Positions 1 to 7,601 of a DNA stretch of 64,000 nucleotides are shown here, piece after piece. The first letter of the stretch is position 1. Each line of letters starts with the position of its first letter. Origin of the DNA: Nitrospira sp. (lineage in GTDB: Bacteria > Nitrospirota > Nitrospiria > Nitrospirales > Nitrospiraceae); contig JARFXR010000002.1 in assembly GCA_029194535.1 (NCBI GenBank), forward strand, positions 1,116,001-1,180,000, given 5' to 3'. Under the pieces are notes generated by a model. The model was not told where the DNA came from. It saw only the letters and a program-made list of their open reading frames with translations, and made no database searches. The position numbers were made by a program, and so were the translations under genes.

Positions 1-131
1 CACTGGAAACCGAAGATCCGACTGAATTGCATTATCTTCTCGCCCAACTCGACGATTACTATCACTACATGTGGCGGTACTATAAGAAATTGGCCAAGGA
101 CCGCGCCGAGCGCATGAATCCCGGCGTATAG
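1..131 (+). CDS. C-terminal end of an unidentified protein (partial)
   Basis: The window opens inside a reading frame whose first full codon is at base 3 and which ends with TAG at 129-131. Only 42 residues remain, rich in aromatic residues (YYHYMWRYYKK) and ending AERMNPGV. There is too little to assign a family. It lies 22 bases before the FIST gene on the same strand and may share its transcript. Confidence 0.55.
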   Translation, partial: LETEDPTELHYLLAQLDDYYHYMWRYYKKLAKDRAERMNPGV

Positions 132-153
132 CCCCACCGCCGAGCGGTCGTGC

Positions 154-1377
154 ATGATCATGAACTACGTAACACAGACCGGAGCTTCCACCGCCCTTCG
201 CTTCGCCGTCGCCCTCTCCAGGAAAACGGATACCGAAGCGGCGTTGCGCGACCTGGCAGATGTGGTCCGAGATCACATCGGACAGGCTCCGGTCGATCTG
301 GCGTTCGTCTTTTTCTCGCCGCACCATGCAGCCAACGCCGAGTTGATCGCTCCCATGATTCGCGAGGAATTGCGGGTTCACACCTGCCTCGGCTGTTCCG
401 GTGAGGGCGTCATCGCCGGCGCCGAAGAGCTGGAGACGGCGGCGGCGTTGACCCTGTGGGTCGCGCGCTTGCCCCACGTCTCGGTCAAGCCCTTGCGTCT
501 GTCGTTTTCACAGGCACAGGATCAGATTCAAATGCCGGGATGGCCGGAGCCGACAGCCGGTGAATCCACCTTCATTCTCCTGGCCGATCCCTTCACCACA
601 CCGCTGACCGACGTGCTCACCGTGCTGCACGAGCGGTACCCGGGAGGCAAGGCCGTCGGAGGTCTCGTCGGAGGCGGCCATGGACGAGGCGAGAACCGCC
701 TGATCAGAAACGACGAACTGTTTGACGGCGGCCTCGTGGGAGTCCAGCTGTCCGGTCCCCTGTCGGTCCGAACGATCATCTCCCAAGGGTGTAGACCGAT
801 CGGCGATCGGTTCGTCGTGACCAAATCTGAGCAAAATCTGGTGTATGAACTCGGCGGCCGACCCGCCCTCACACGCCTTCAAGACGTGTTCGAATCATTG
901 CAAGGTTCCCAGCGCCGCGATGCGCATCAGGCCCTTCACATCGGCATCGTCATCGACGAACATCGCGATCGATTCGAGCAGGGCGATTTCCTCGTTCGGA
1001 ATCTTGTCGGGGCCGACCAACGGTCTGGCGCGATCGCCATTGGCGACACAGTTCAAGAAGGACAGACGGTGCAGTTCCACATACGAGACGCGAAGTCCGC
1101 CAGCGACGATCTTCATTTCCTCCTGGCCGCGGATCGACAGAAGCATCAGCGTCCTCCGCTCGGCAGCCTCTTGTTCAGCTGCTGCGGACGCGGGGAAGGC
1201 CTCTTCGGACGGCCGAATCATGACACCACTGTGGTGCAGGAACGTCTGGGCCAAATTCCTTTGGCGGGATTTTTCGCCCAGGGTGAGATCGGTCCAGTGG
1301 GTGGGCGGAATTTTCTGCACGGCTATACGGCCAGTCTGGCCCTCTTCGCGGAGCCCGAGTCATCCGAACGGGCGTGA
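154..1377 (+). CDS. FIST-domain sensory protein
   Basis: 407 residues with no signal peptide or membrane segment. The layout is that of FIST proteins: an N-terminal FIST half (about residues 15-215, containing CLGCSGEGVI and GGLVGGGHGRG) and a FIST_C half (about 230-385) with the family's conserved FSCCGRGEGLFG stretch. FIST domains are thought to bind small ligands, possibly amino acids, in signal transduction. Here there is no attached kinase or methyl-accepting module, so this would be a free-standing sensor. An ATG at 160 is an alternative start; neither has a strong ribosome site. The stop is followed 53 bases later by the FKBP gene, suggesting co-transcription. The ligand is unknown. 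Confidence 0.8.
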   Translation: MIMNYVTQTGASTALRFAVALSRKTDTEAALRDLADVVRDHIGQAPVDLAFVFFSPHHAANAELIAPMIREELRVHTCLGCSGEGVIAGAEELETAAALTLWVARLPHVSVKPLRLSFSQAQDQIQMPGWPEPTAGESTFILLADPFTTPLTDVLTVLHERYPGGKAVGGLVGGGHGRGENRLIRNDELFDGGLVGVQLSGPLSVRTIISQGCRPIGDRFVVTKSEQNLVYELGGRPALTRLQDVFESLQGSQRRDAHQALHIGIVIDEHRDRFEQGDFLVRNLVGADQRSGAIAIGDTVQEGQTVQFHIRDAKSASDDLHFLLAADRQKHQRPPLGSLLFSCCGRGEGLFGRPNHDTTVVQERLGQIPLAGFFAQGEIGPVGGRNFLHGYTASLALFAEPESSERA

Positions 1378-1430
1378 CGGGCCGACCGGAGCCGCCACAC
1401 CGCTTATTTCACGACACAAAGGAGTCGACC

Positions 1431-1796
1431 ATGGAGCATGCGACCCCCGACGGCAAGGAAGTGACCACGTCTTCAGGTCTGCAATATCTCGATGTCGTAA
1501 CGGGAACCGGCGCCTCCGCGAAGGCGGGGCAAACCGCCGTCGTGCACTACACTGGCTGGTTGCAGAGCGGAACCAAGTTCGACAGTTCGGTGGACAGAGG
1601 TCAGCCGTTTTCCTTTCCCCTCGGCGCCGGGCGGGTCATCAAGGGATGGGACGAAGGGGTGCAGGGAATGAAAATCGGTGGCAAGCGTCGCCTGACCATT
1701 CCGTCCAACCTTGGATACGGCGCCAGAGGCGCGGGGGGCGTCATCCCTCCGCACGCGACGTTGATATTCGAAGTCGAACTCCTGGGATTGAACTGA
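1431..1796 (+). CDS. FKBP-type peptidyl-prolyl cis-trans isomerase
   Basis: 121 residues forming a single FKBP domain. It has the usual run of conserved segments: VVHYTGWLQSGTKFDSS, FPLGAGRVIKGWDEG, MKIGGKRRLTIP, LGYGARGAGGVIPPHATLIFEVEL. These include the aromatic and Asp residues that line the proline-binding pocket. It catalyses cis-trans isomerisation of Xaa-Pro bonds during folding. No signal peptide is present, so it is probably cytoplasmic. The frame is open back to a GTG at 1374, but the ATG at 1431 has AAAGGAG at 1418-1424 and begins the domain-sized product, so I chose it. It sits between the FIST gene and gcvT. Confidence 0.92.
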   Translation: MEHATPDGKEVTTSSGLQYLDVVTGTGASAKAGQTAVVHYTGWLQSGTKFDSSVDRGQPFSFPLGAGRVIKGWDEGVQGMKIGGKRRLTIPSNLGYGARGAGGVIPPHATLIFEVELLGLN

Positions 1797-1844
1797 CACC
1801 ACCGTGGACGATCTCGGACGCGGTCACTGATCCCTCCTTTCACC

Positions 1845-2954
1845 ATGATGAACCGTACCCCGCTCTACGAGACGCATCGCGCAGCCGGCGCCAAGCTCGT
1901 CGATTTCGCCGGGTGGGACATGCCGATCCAGTACGGCAGCGTCGTCGAGGAGTATCAGACCGTACGGGCCAACGCCGGGCTCTTCGACGTCAGCCATATG
2001 GGACGCCTCTACCTCTCCGGAAGCGGCAGCGGCCCGTTCTTGCAACGGTTGACCACCAACGACGTGGCCAAACTCGCAGTCGGACAGGCGCACTATTCGA
2101 TGATGTGCCGTGAGGACGGCGGCATCCTCGACGACGTCTTCGTGTATCGGTCCGGTGAGACCGATTTCCTGCTCTGCGTCAACGCCTCGAATCGGGAGAA
2201 GATTGTGGAGTGGACCACGCAACATCATCGCGCCACGGATCAGTGCGCCATCGAGGACCGCACGTCCACCGTCGCGCAGATCGCCGTCCAAGGCCCCTCG
2301 TCACGCACGGTGCTTGCGCGCTTGTCCACGAAAGACCTCGGCGCCCTCAAACTCCATTGTTCTCATGAAGACCGTATCGCAGGAATCCCTTGTTTCGTCG
2401 CAAGGACCGGTTACACCGGAGAATTGGGATTCGAGCTGAATATGCCATCCGAGCGCGCAACGGAGCTCTGGCACAGTCTGCTGGAAGCTGGCGAGGATCA
2501 GGGAATGAAACCGGCGGGGCTCGGAGCCAGAGACTTGCTGCGATTGGAGATGGGCTATCTGCTCTATGGCAACGACATCAATGAACAGACATCTCCGCTC
2601 GAAGCCGGCGCCGAGTGGACCGTCAGTTTTCAGAAAGGCCCGTTCCTTGGACGAGACGCGTTGCTCGCCCAAAGGAATTCCGGAGTGAAACGGCGATTCG
2701 TCGCGTTCGAACTCACCGAAAAAGGCGTACCCAGGCACGGCTTTCCCATCCTCGACCTCTCCTCGTCGCTAACCATCGGGGAGGTCACCAGCGGCAACCT
2801 CTCACCCCTCCTGCAGAAGGGCATCGGGCTCGGCTATGTACCTGTTTCCCATTCGACTCTCGGTACCGGCATCGCCATCGACATTCGCGGCAAGGTGTTG
2901 CCAGCCAGTGTCGTGAAAGCGCCATTTTACAAACGAACCATGCCGCAGGGATGA
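1845..2954 (+). CDS. gcvT: Aminomethyltransferase, glycine cleavage T protein
   Basis: 369 residues, normal for GcvT. It begins with the typical TPLYETHRAAGAKLVDFAGWDMPIQYG and contains VSHMGRL, QGPSSR, TGYTGELGFEL, GARDLLRLEMGYLLYGND and a C-terminal barrel with GEVTSGNLSP and GLGYV. The T protein transfers the methylene group from the aminomethylated H protein to tetrahydrofolate and releases ammonia. The P-protein gene (gcvP) lies 8.5 kb downstream on the other strand; gcvH and lpd are not in the window. ATGs at 1845 and 1848 are both possible. No glycine riboswitch is visible in the 48-base gap upstream. The stop is 3 bases before the NUDIX start. Confidence 0.95.
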   Translation: MMNRTPLYETHRAAGAKLVDFAGWDMPIQYGSVVEEYQTVRANAGLFDVSHMGRLYLSGSGSGPFLQRLTTNDVAKLAVGQAHYSMMCREDGGILDDVFVYRSGETDFLLCVNASNREKIVEWTTQHHRATDQCAIEDRTSTVAQIAVQGPSSRTVLARLSTKDLGALKLHCSHEDRIAGIPCFVARTGYTGELGFELNMPSERATELWHSLLEAGEDQGMKPAGLGARDLLRLEMGYLLYGNDINEQTSPLEAGAEWTVSFQKGPFLGRDALLAQRNSGVKRRFVAFELTEKGVPRHGFPILDLSSSLTIGEVTSGNLSPLLQKGIGLGYVPVSHSTLGTGIAIDIRGKVLPASVVKAPFYKRTMPQG

Positions 2955-2957
2955 TCA

Positions 2958-3470
2958 GTGATCAAGTCGATCTATAAAGGTCGGGTCATCACGCTGAACA
3001 TCGACCGGGTTCGCTTACCGAACGATACCACCGTGGACTTGGAGATCGTTCGACATCCCGGTGCGTCCGCCATGGTGCCGATCAAAGAGGACGGCACGAT
3101 CATACTGGTCCGCCAGTTCCGCCATGCAGCGGGTGGGTTCATTTACGAGATTCCCGCGGGCAAACTCCATCCCGGTGAAGATCCAAAACTCTGTGCGGCA
3201 CGTGAGCTGGAGGAAGAAATCGGTTACCGCGCGGAATACTTCACCTTGCTTTCGAGCATCCTGACCGCGCCTGGCTTCACAGACGAAGTCATCCACATCT
3301 ACAAAGCCACCGGTCTGACCAAGACCCAGCAGCAGTTGGACACAGACGAGGTGTTGGAAGTGGTGGAGCTGTCCCTACGGGAGGTGATGGCGATGATTCA
3401 GGACGGCAGGATTCGAGATGCCAAAACGATGATCGGCTGTCAGCTCGTGTTCTTAAGCGGCTCCCGCTAG
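2958..3470 (+). CDS. NUDIX hydrolase, ADP-ribose pyrophosphatase type
   Basis: 170 residues starting at a GTG 3 bases after the gcvT stop, so probably translationally coupled to it. A perfect Nudix box GX5EX7REUXEEXGU is present (G-KLHPG-E-DPKLCAA-RELEEEIGY), preceded by VPIKEDGTIILVRQFRHAAGGFIYEIPAGK, which is typical of ADP-ribose pyrophosphatases of the NudF/YqiE kind. The expected reaction is hydrolysis of ADP-ribose to AMP and ribose 5-phosphate. The exact substrate cannot be fixed from sequence. The gene ends just before a strong hairpin at 3479-3508. Confidence 0.9.
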   Translation: MIKSIYKGRVITLNIDRVRLPNDTTVDLEIVRHPGASAMVPIKEDGTIILVRQFRHAAGGFIYEIPAGKLHPGEDPKLCAARELEEEIGYRAEYFTLLSSILTAPGFTDEVIHIYKATGLTKTQQQLDTDEVLEVVELSLREVMAMIQDGRIRDAKTMIGCQLVFLSGSR

Positions 3471-3478
3471 AAACGCCA

Positions 3479-3508
3479 AGGAGCCTTCCGCATCTGCGGA
3501 AGGCTCCT
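3479..3508. terminator. Convergent hairpin terminator
   Basis: Perfect 14-bp inverted repeat AGGAGCCTTCCGCA with a 2-base centre, between the NUDIX gene (+) and the Lys-rich protein gene (-), which end on either side of it. It lacks a strong T tract on either strand, so it may act as a shared bidirectional stem. Confidence 0.75.
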
Positions 3509-3536
3509 CAAGCCAGCTTGCCTCGCCAGAAACCGA

Positions 3537-3764
3537 TCAGTGGGGCTTCTTGTCTTCCTTCTTCTCTTCCTTCTTGTCGCCGAAGGTGTCCATGTGGCCA
3601 CCCTTCTTCTCGTCCTTCTTATCCTTCTTCTCTTCACCGTACACGAGGACGTGGCCACCCTTCTTCTCGTCCTTCTTATCCTTCTTTTCGTCGCCCGCGA
3701 AAGACGGTGCGCTGAAGGAGATCGCCACCGCCACAGCCATGACTGCCATCAACATGCGCTTCAT
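3537..3764 (-). CDS. Short exported Lys/Asp/Glu-rich repeat protein
   Basis: 75 residues. A clean signal peptide (MKRMLMAVMAVAVAISFSAPSFA, cleavage after SFA) is followed by a mature part of about 52 residues made almost only of K, D, E, G and H. The module EKKDKKDEKKGGH occurs twice, with linkers VLVYGE and MDTFGD, and a degenerate third copy ends in DKKPH. A strong ribosome site GGAGGTGAGG lies just upstream. It is probably a disordered, highly charged periplasmic protein. The His at the end of each unit might bind metal or phosphate, but no function is known to me. It is flanked by the 3479-3508 hairpin and is transcribed alone. Confidence 0.8.
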   Translation of the reverse strand: MKRMLMAVMAVAVAISFSAPSFAGDEKKDKKDEKKGGHVLVYGEEKKDKKDEKKGGHMDTFGDKKEEKKEDKKPH

Positions 3765-3995
3765 AGGTCCTCACCTCCGCTAAGGTTGATTAATTGATGT
3801 GCCGCACAATCGGCACGCTCTGGGTGATCAGCAAGCTTGGTGCCGAGTAGGCCTTGATACCATATCACTGAGATTTCATTCGGTTAGATGAATCCTCCCC
3901 CTTCGCTTTTGAGGGCATTTCCTTCGTCGCCCTGTGGCAGAATAGCGGAAATCTGCTAAACCGCCTCAGCGACTCTATTATCCATAGGAGTTTCC

Positions 3996-4523
3996 TTGCC
4001 TCGAACCAGACTCATCCTTCCAGATTATATTCGCCCGGGGCTGCGCATCTTGTTCGTGGGGATTAACCCCGGTCTGAGGTCCGCCACCATCGGCCACCAC
4101 TTCGCAGGCTATTCAAACAGGTTTTGGAAACTCCTCTTCGACGCGCGACTGGTCGGAGAGCCACTGGGGCCTGAGCAGGATTTTCGCTTACTTGAGTGGG
4201 ACCTAGGCTTGACCAACGTCGTAGCCCGCGCTACCGCAGGCATCGATTCGCTGACGACCCGGGACTATGCGCTCGGCACCGCACGGTTGGTTCGGCTTGT
4301 CCGTCGCCACAGCCCAAGGGTTGTCGCGATCCTCGGTATCACTCCCTACCGGCAGATCTTTCTTCTTCCCACCGGGCAGCCGGTCGGCCTGGGGCGACAG
4401 ACAACAACCCTGGGCGATGCCTCCGTCTTTGTGCTGCCGAATCCCAGCGGCAGAAACGCGCACTATCCCTATCGGACAATGCTCAGGACATTCCGCGCGC
4501 TACGTCGTGTGGCGAGCAGGTAG
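3996..4523 (+). CDS. mug: G/U(T)-mismatch-specific uracil-DNA glycosylase
   Basis: 175 residues matching the Mug/TDG family of uracil-DNA glycosylases. Motif 1 GINPG is at residues 22-26, with Asn24 in the catalytic position. HHFAGYSNRFWKLL follows. Motif 2 NPSGRN at 149-154 provides the loop that enters the mismatch. The enzyme removes uracil or thymine opposite guanine. The start is a TTG at 3996 with TAGGAG at 3985-3990. The protein is slightly longer than E. coli Mug at the N terminus. The gene stands alone, with a 231-base gap upstream in which I see no other gene. Confidence 0.88.
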   Translation: MPRTRLILPDYIRPGLRILFVGINPGLRSATIGHHFAGYSNRFWKLLFDARLVGEPLGPEQDFRLLEWDLGLTNVVARATAGIDSLTTRDYALGTARLVRLVRRHSPRVVAILGITPYRQIFLLPTGQPVGLGRQTTTLGDASVFVLPNPSGRNAHYPYRTMLRTFRALRRVASR

Positions 4524-4597
4524 TCCGTCGCTTGTGAGCAAATCTGGGACGACTTTTCTCCATCCCTCATCCCTTCATCTTGGCCGGTCAATTTCCC

Positions 4598-4627
4598 TTG
4601 GCACCACTTGCCGCCTTCCTGTATAGT
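4598..4627 (+). promoter_or_regulatory. Candidate sigma-70 promoter for the TPR protein
   Basis: TTGGCA (4598-4603), an 18-base spacer, then TATAGT (4622-4627), about 30 bases before the ATG at 4657. Found by eye only. Confidence 0.5.
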
Positions 4628-4656
4628 CACCGTTCGCTTCTTCCGCTGAGTGACTC

Positions 4657-5304
4657 ATGATCGTTCGATACCTGCTGATTTTTCTGGTCCTTGGTCCATG
4701 GTCCGTTACCCCCCTGCATGCACAGGAGCAACCCACATTGCATACGGTCATCAATGAATCGATGGACGAATGCCACCTGGGTCGACTGGCGCAGGAGCGG
4801 GGCTCGCGCCTGGCTCATTTCGAAAAGGGTCAGCGCTTAGGAGAGCAGGCCGTCTCCCTCGACGACAGGTCCCCTGACGCCCATTTTGCCCTTTTTTGCA
4901 ATCTCGGGGAATTGATGCGCCTCGACGGAGAAATGAGCCTTGGCTCCGTAATGGGTTTTCGCCGCATGATGAGAGAATTGGATCGCACGCTCGAACTTGC
5001 GCCCGATCATCTGGACGCCCTCTCCGCGAGAGGCACCTTCCTCGTCAGACTCCCGGTCATGCTGGGCGGCAATCCCGACAGGGGGGAACAGCTGCTTCGC
5101 CGCGTGATCGCCAGTGAACCGCAAGCGGTCAATGCCCGCTTGAGCCTGGCGAAAAGTTACTGTGCGCGAGGCCGTCATAACGAGGCGGTCCTCCTTGCGT
5201 CGGAAGCCCTCACCCTTGCCGAAGCGCAGCATCGCGCTGATTTTATTCCAGAAGCGAAGCGTGTCGTCGCCCAACTCCACGCCGCGGCCAATAGAAACAA
5301 CTGA
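4657..5304 (+). CDS. Exported TPR-like protein
   Basis: 215 residues. A signal peptide (about residues 1-22, ending PLHA) is followed by helical tetratricopeptide-like repeats, clearest around LDRTLELAPDHLDALSARGTFL, GEQLLRRVIASEPQAVNARLSLAKSY and HNEAVLLASEALTLAEAQ. LGGNPDRGEQLL resembles the linker seen in small TPR proteins of the TRAP-associated type, but no transporter genes are nearby. It is likely a periplasmic scaffold; its partner is unknown. Confidence 0.7.
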   Translation: MIVRYLLIFLVLGPWSVTPLHAQEQPTLHTVINESMDECHLGRLAQERGSRLAHFEKGQRLGEQAVSLDDRSPDAHFALFCNLGELMRLDGEMSLGSVMGFRRMMRELDRTLELAPDHLDALSARGTFLVRLPVMLGGNPDRGEQLLRRVIASEPQAVNARLSLAKSYCARGRHNEAVLLASEALTLAEAQHRADFIPEAKRVVAQLHAAANRNN

Positions 5305-5371
5305 CGATCCCGCCTCCCGTAGCCTGGAAGAACTCCTCTCAATCATGCTATGTTCCCGACCGGCAGACTCA

Positions 5372-5440
5372 GTATCCCGTCGCTCGTGAAGCGTCCTTCG
5401 CATCTCGCTCGTTGCTCTCGCTTCACGCCTCACGGGATAC
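5372..5440. repeat. Inverted repeat upstream of fabI
   Basis: Arms at 5372-5393 and 5419-5440 pair at 18 of 22 positions (GTATCCCGT ... CGTGAAGCG on the left and the complement on the right). The 25-base loop is rich in CTCG. It lies 40 bases before fabI and could be a dispersed palindrome or an mRNA leader structure. Confidence 0.5.
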
Positions 5441-5480
5441 GTTTCACCTGTTTGGGCACAGAACCAGGGGAGTAGTCCTC

Positions 5481-6260
5481 ATGCTATTAGAGGGGAAAAA
5501 AGGATTGGTCGTCGGCGTCGCCAACAAGCACAGCATCGCCTGGGCGATCGCCCAGTCAGCCGCAGGCCAGGGGGCTCGGCTCATGTTCAACTATCAAAAT
5601 GAGCGTCTCAAAGAGAACGTCGAGGAATTGGCCGCCACCATGCCGGGCGCTAAAGCCTTTCCCTGCGATGTCGGCGACGATGCGCAGATCTCCGCTCTGA
5701 TGCAGCAAGTGCAAAAAGAGGTCGGCACCCTCGATTTCCTTGTCCACTCGGTCGCCTTTGCTCCCCGGGAGGAACTGACCGGTCAGTTCGTCAACACCAC
5801 GCGACAAGGGTTCGCCACCGCTCTGGATGTCAGCGCCTACTCCCTCGTGGCCGTAACGAGAGCGGCGTTGCCGCTGATGACCAACGGCGGCTCGATCGTC
5901 ACGCTCACCTATCTCGGCGCCGAACGGGTGGTCCAGCATTACAACGTGATGGGCGTCGCCAAGGCCGCGCTGGAATCGACCGTTCGCTACCTCGCGCACG
6001 ACCTGGGTCCCAAGAACGTACGGGTCAACGCCGTCTCCGCCGGACCAATCAAGACGCTTGCCGCTCGCGGCGTATCCGGCATCAGCAAGATGGTCGATCA
6101 TCACAAGGAGTTTGCTCCGCTCCGCCACGCCACCGAGCAGGGAGAAGTGGGCGACACCGCGCTCTTTCTCATCAGCCCGCTCAGCCGGGGTATTACCGGA
6201 GAGGTGATCTACGTGGACGGCGGCTATCATATCCTGGGGTCGCTGGTCTCAATGGAGTAG
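5481..6260 (+). CDS. fabI: Enoyl-[acyl-carrier-protein] reductase (NADH)
   Basis: 259 residues, the normal FabI size, from the ATG at 5481 (AGGGGAG upstream). The frame is open to 5412, but that extension has no family match. It is a divergent short-chain dehydrogenase: the nucleotide-binding segment LVVGVANKHSIAWAIAQ is at residues 9-25, and the catalytic Tyr144, Tyr154 and Lys161 (TYLG and YNVMGVAK) have the FabI Tyr-x6-Lys spacing. It reduces trans-2-enoyl-ACP in the last step of each fatty-acid elongation cycle and is the triclosan/isoniazid-type target. It is the last core gene before the mobile patch. Confidence 0.95.
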   Translation: MLLEGKKGLVVGVANKHSIAWAIAQSAAGQGARLMFNYQNERLKENVEELAATMPGAKAFPCDVGDDAQISALMQQVQKEVGTLDFLVHSVAFAPREELTGQFVNTTRQGFATALDVSAYSLVAVTRAALPLMTNGGSIVTLTYLGAERVVQHYNVMGVAKAALESTVRYLAHDLGPKNVRVNAVSAGPIKTLAARGVSGISKMVDHHKEFAPLRHATEQGEVGDTALFLISPLSRGITGEVIYVDGGYHILGSLVSME

Positions 6261-6301
6261 CTTGGCCCCCTCGGCGGATGCCTCGCTTCTTCGACAAGTC
6301 G

Positions 6302-6330
6302 CGCCGCAGGGCGCCTGCGCCTGAGGCGTA
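6302..6330. repeat. 29-base dispersed repeat, copy 1
   Basis: CGCCGCAGG-GCGCCTGCG-CCTGAGGCGTA matches 54327-54355 at 26 of 29 positions. It is partly self-complementary (GCAGG/CCTGC). It lies immediately beside the displaced arfB 3' end, at the left edge of the accessory patch. Confidence 0.5.
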
Positions 6331-6338
6331 AGCAGCAC

Positions 6339-6446
6339 TCAATCGATCGTTCGCCCGAGCGCTTTCAGTCGCCCTCGTTTCGTCTTGCTCTCCAACCGCC
6401 GCTGTGTTGAAGTCCTGGTGGGTTTCGTCGGTTTTCGTTTCTTGCT
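6339..6446 (-). pseudogene. Displaced 3' end of a second arfB
   Basis: Read on the minus strand, 35 codons plus a stop encode [33 protein letters not shown]. This aligns without gaps to the C-terminal tail of the intact arfB at 7602 ([33 protein letters not shown]). No GGQ domain precedes it, so it is a remnant and not a gene. The two copies differ at about a quarter of positions and bracket the DUF433/DUF5615 pair in the same orientation. This is the arrangement left when an element integrates into, or recombines at, the 3' end of a gene. Confidence 0.75.
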
Positions 6447-6496
6447 CGAAATGGTTCTGAAAAAGGTGCCCGTACATCGCGGCAGAACTCTTGCGT

Positions 6497-6865
6497 TTAC
6501 CGAACCAGGGGAAGAATGCGTGACCGGAGCCGTGCCTCATCGACCGTGATAAGAGCTCCTTGCTGGAGGATTACCTCATGTTGCCGAAGAGCCCGAACAA
6601 TCAGATCAGCCAGATGTTCAGGGCTTACATCCTGCGCCCGCATTTGAATAACGCTTGGAGCTGCTGCCTGCGAAATCGCAAGGATGGCGCCAAAATCCAA
6701 ATCGTTGGTGAACACCACATACTCATTCTCCCGTGCCCACCCCATAATCACAGAATCTGAAGCCCTCCCGTCGCCGACAGACGAGCAGTGGATTGCCGAA
6801 AAGCCGTGGCGTTCAAGAGCTGACACCCATGAGGGCGACAGATTCATATCAACGAGAATTTCCAC
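6497..6865 (-). CDS. DUF5615 PIN-like toxin
   Basis: 122 residues of the DUF5615 (Mut7-C/PIN-like) family. It begins EILVDMNLSPSWVSALERHG, with Asp6 in the first acidic position, and has FTNDLDFGAIL (Asp55, Asp57), the second acidic cluster of PIN-type nucleases. Proteins of this family pair with DUF433 proteins and are regarded as VapC-like toxins that cleave RNA. The start overlaps the end of the DUF433 gene by 22 bases, a normal toxin-antitoxin coupling. The target is unknown. Confidence 0.85.
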   Translation of the reverse strand: MEILVDMNLSPSWVSALERHGFSAIHCSSVGDGRASDSVIMGWARENEYVVFTNDLDFGAILAISQAAAPSVIQMRAQDVSPEHLADLIVRALRQHEVILQQGALITVDEARLRSRILPLVR

Positions 6866-7092
6866 GTGGACGCCAGAGGAATCTCAATCTCCTCAGCACG
6901 CCAGGCCGCGTAGGAAAGAGCCGCTGAAATGTCAGGCTCTTCCAGGTATGGGTACAGCTTGAGAATCTCTTCGTTCGATCGGCCGGCCGCGACCAAACCA
7001 ACGATGGTCCCAACTGTCACCCGCAGCCCCCGAATACAAGGTTTACCACCCATAACTTGGGGGTTGGTCGTAATCCGTGTAGCCTTGTTCAT
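6844..7092 (-). CDS. DUF433 antitoxin
   Basis: 82 residues of the DUF433 family: ITTNPQVMGGKPCIRGLRVTVGTIVGLVAAGRSNEEILKLYPYLEEPDISAALSYAA. The first half is a helix-turn-helix-like DNA-binding unit and the C-terminal tail (EEIEIPLAS) is expected to bind the toxin. It is first in the pair, as expected of an antitoxin that also represses its own promoter. The 510-base region upstream, back to arfB, holds the candidate recombination half-site at 7142-7173. Confidence 0.85.
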   Translation of the reverse strand: MNKATRITTNPQVMGGKPCIRGLRVTVGTIVGLVAAGRSNEEILKLYPYLEEPDISAALSYAAWRAEEIEIPLASTWKFSLI

Positions 7093-7601
7093 ATGAACAC
7101 CGCCGTCACGAACATGGATTATCGCTCCCGCTCTTGTGGAGGGCTAACTTTACGAGTGTGCTGCAGATTACCGATGTTGCATTGCAAGGCAGTCTCAGCG
7201 AGGTGACGCGAGCAAGTCAAGTGCAAACCCATCGGCTTAGCAATCACTGTGTCCGGCGTCCCCCACCTACAGAGGAGGCGGCAGCCGATGTTACGATCCG
7301 CCCGCAAGATATCGGCCGACGAGTCATGGCAGCGGTGGCTGTCAATGCGTCGTAGGGCTGGAACACCAGCACGCTCCAAGTGCTTCAGCTCGACCGCTCA
7401 GCGGCTCGTCGAGACTCAGTTGCGGAACTCGTTCCGTTCCGAGCTTCGCTGAACGGAACATCGAACAGTCCTCACTGTCGCTTCGCGACCGTCTCTCCTT
7501 GCCGGTGCGGGACCCGAGCTTTCGCACAAGTCGCGTGCTCGGCATTCCAGCCCTGCCAAGCCCAGCAAGGCCCAGATCGACATCACCCACGCAAGTCGTG
7601 T
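7093..7601. other. Non-coding stretch between antitoxin and arfB
   Basis: No credible gene is seen in 509 bases. It holds the attC-like half site at 7142-7173 and three consecutive perfect hairpins: 7389-7413 (CTCGAC/GTCGAG with inner CCGC/GCGG), 7431-7459 (GTTCCGTTC/GAACGGAAC) and 7477-7489 (GTCGC-TTC-GCGAC). The hairpins suggest a structured RNA or remnants of a mobile element, but nothing identifies which. Confidence 0.5.
7142..7173 (-). repeat. attC-like recombination half site
   Basis: On the minus strand this reads CGGTAATCTGCAGCAC, nine bases, GTTAGCC. It closely matches the site at 9116-9146 (CGGTAGCCTGCAGCAC ... GTTAGAC). Both lie just upstream of a cassette-like gene start. GTTAGCC resembles the R' box of integron attC sites, where the GTT triplet is conserved. 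I cannot find a matching R'' half, so this is at most a partial or decayed site. Confidence 0.4.

Noticed and set aside
1797-1844. Possible glycine riboswitch upstream of gcvT
   Set aside because: The gap is only 48 bases and contains no tandem aptamer-like structure; the gap upstream of gcvP (14305-14459) also shows none.
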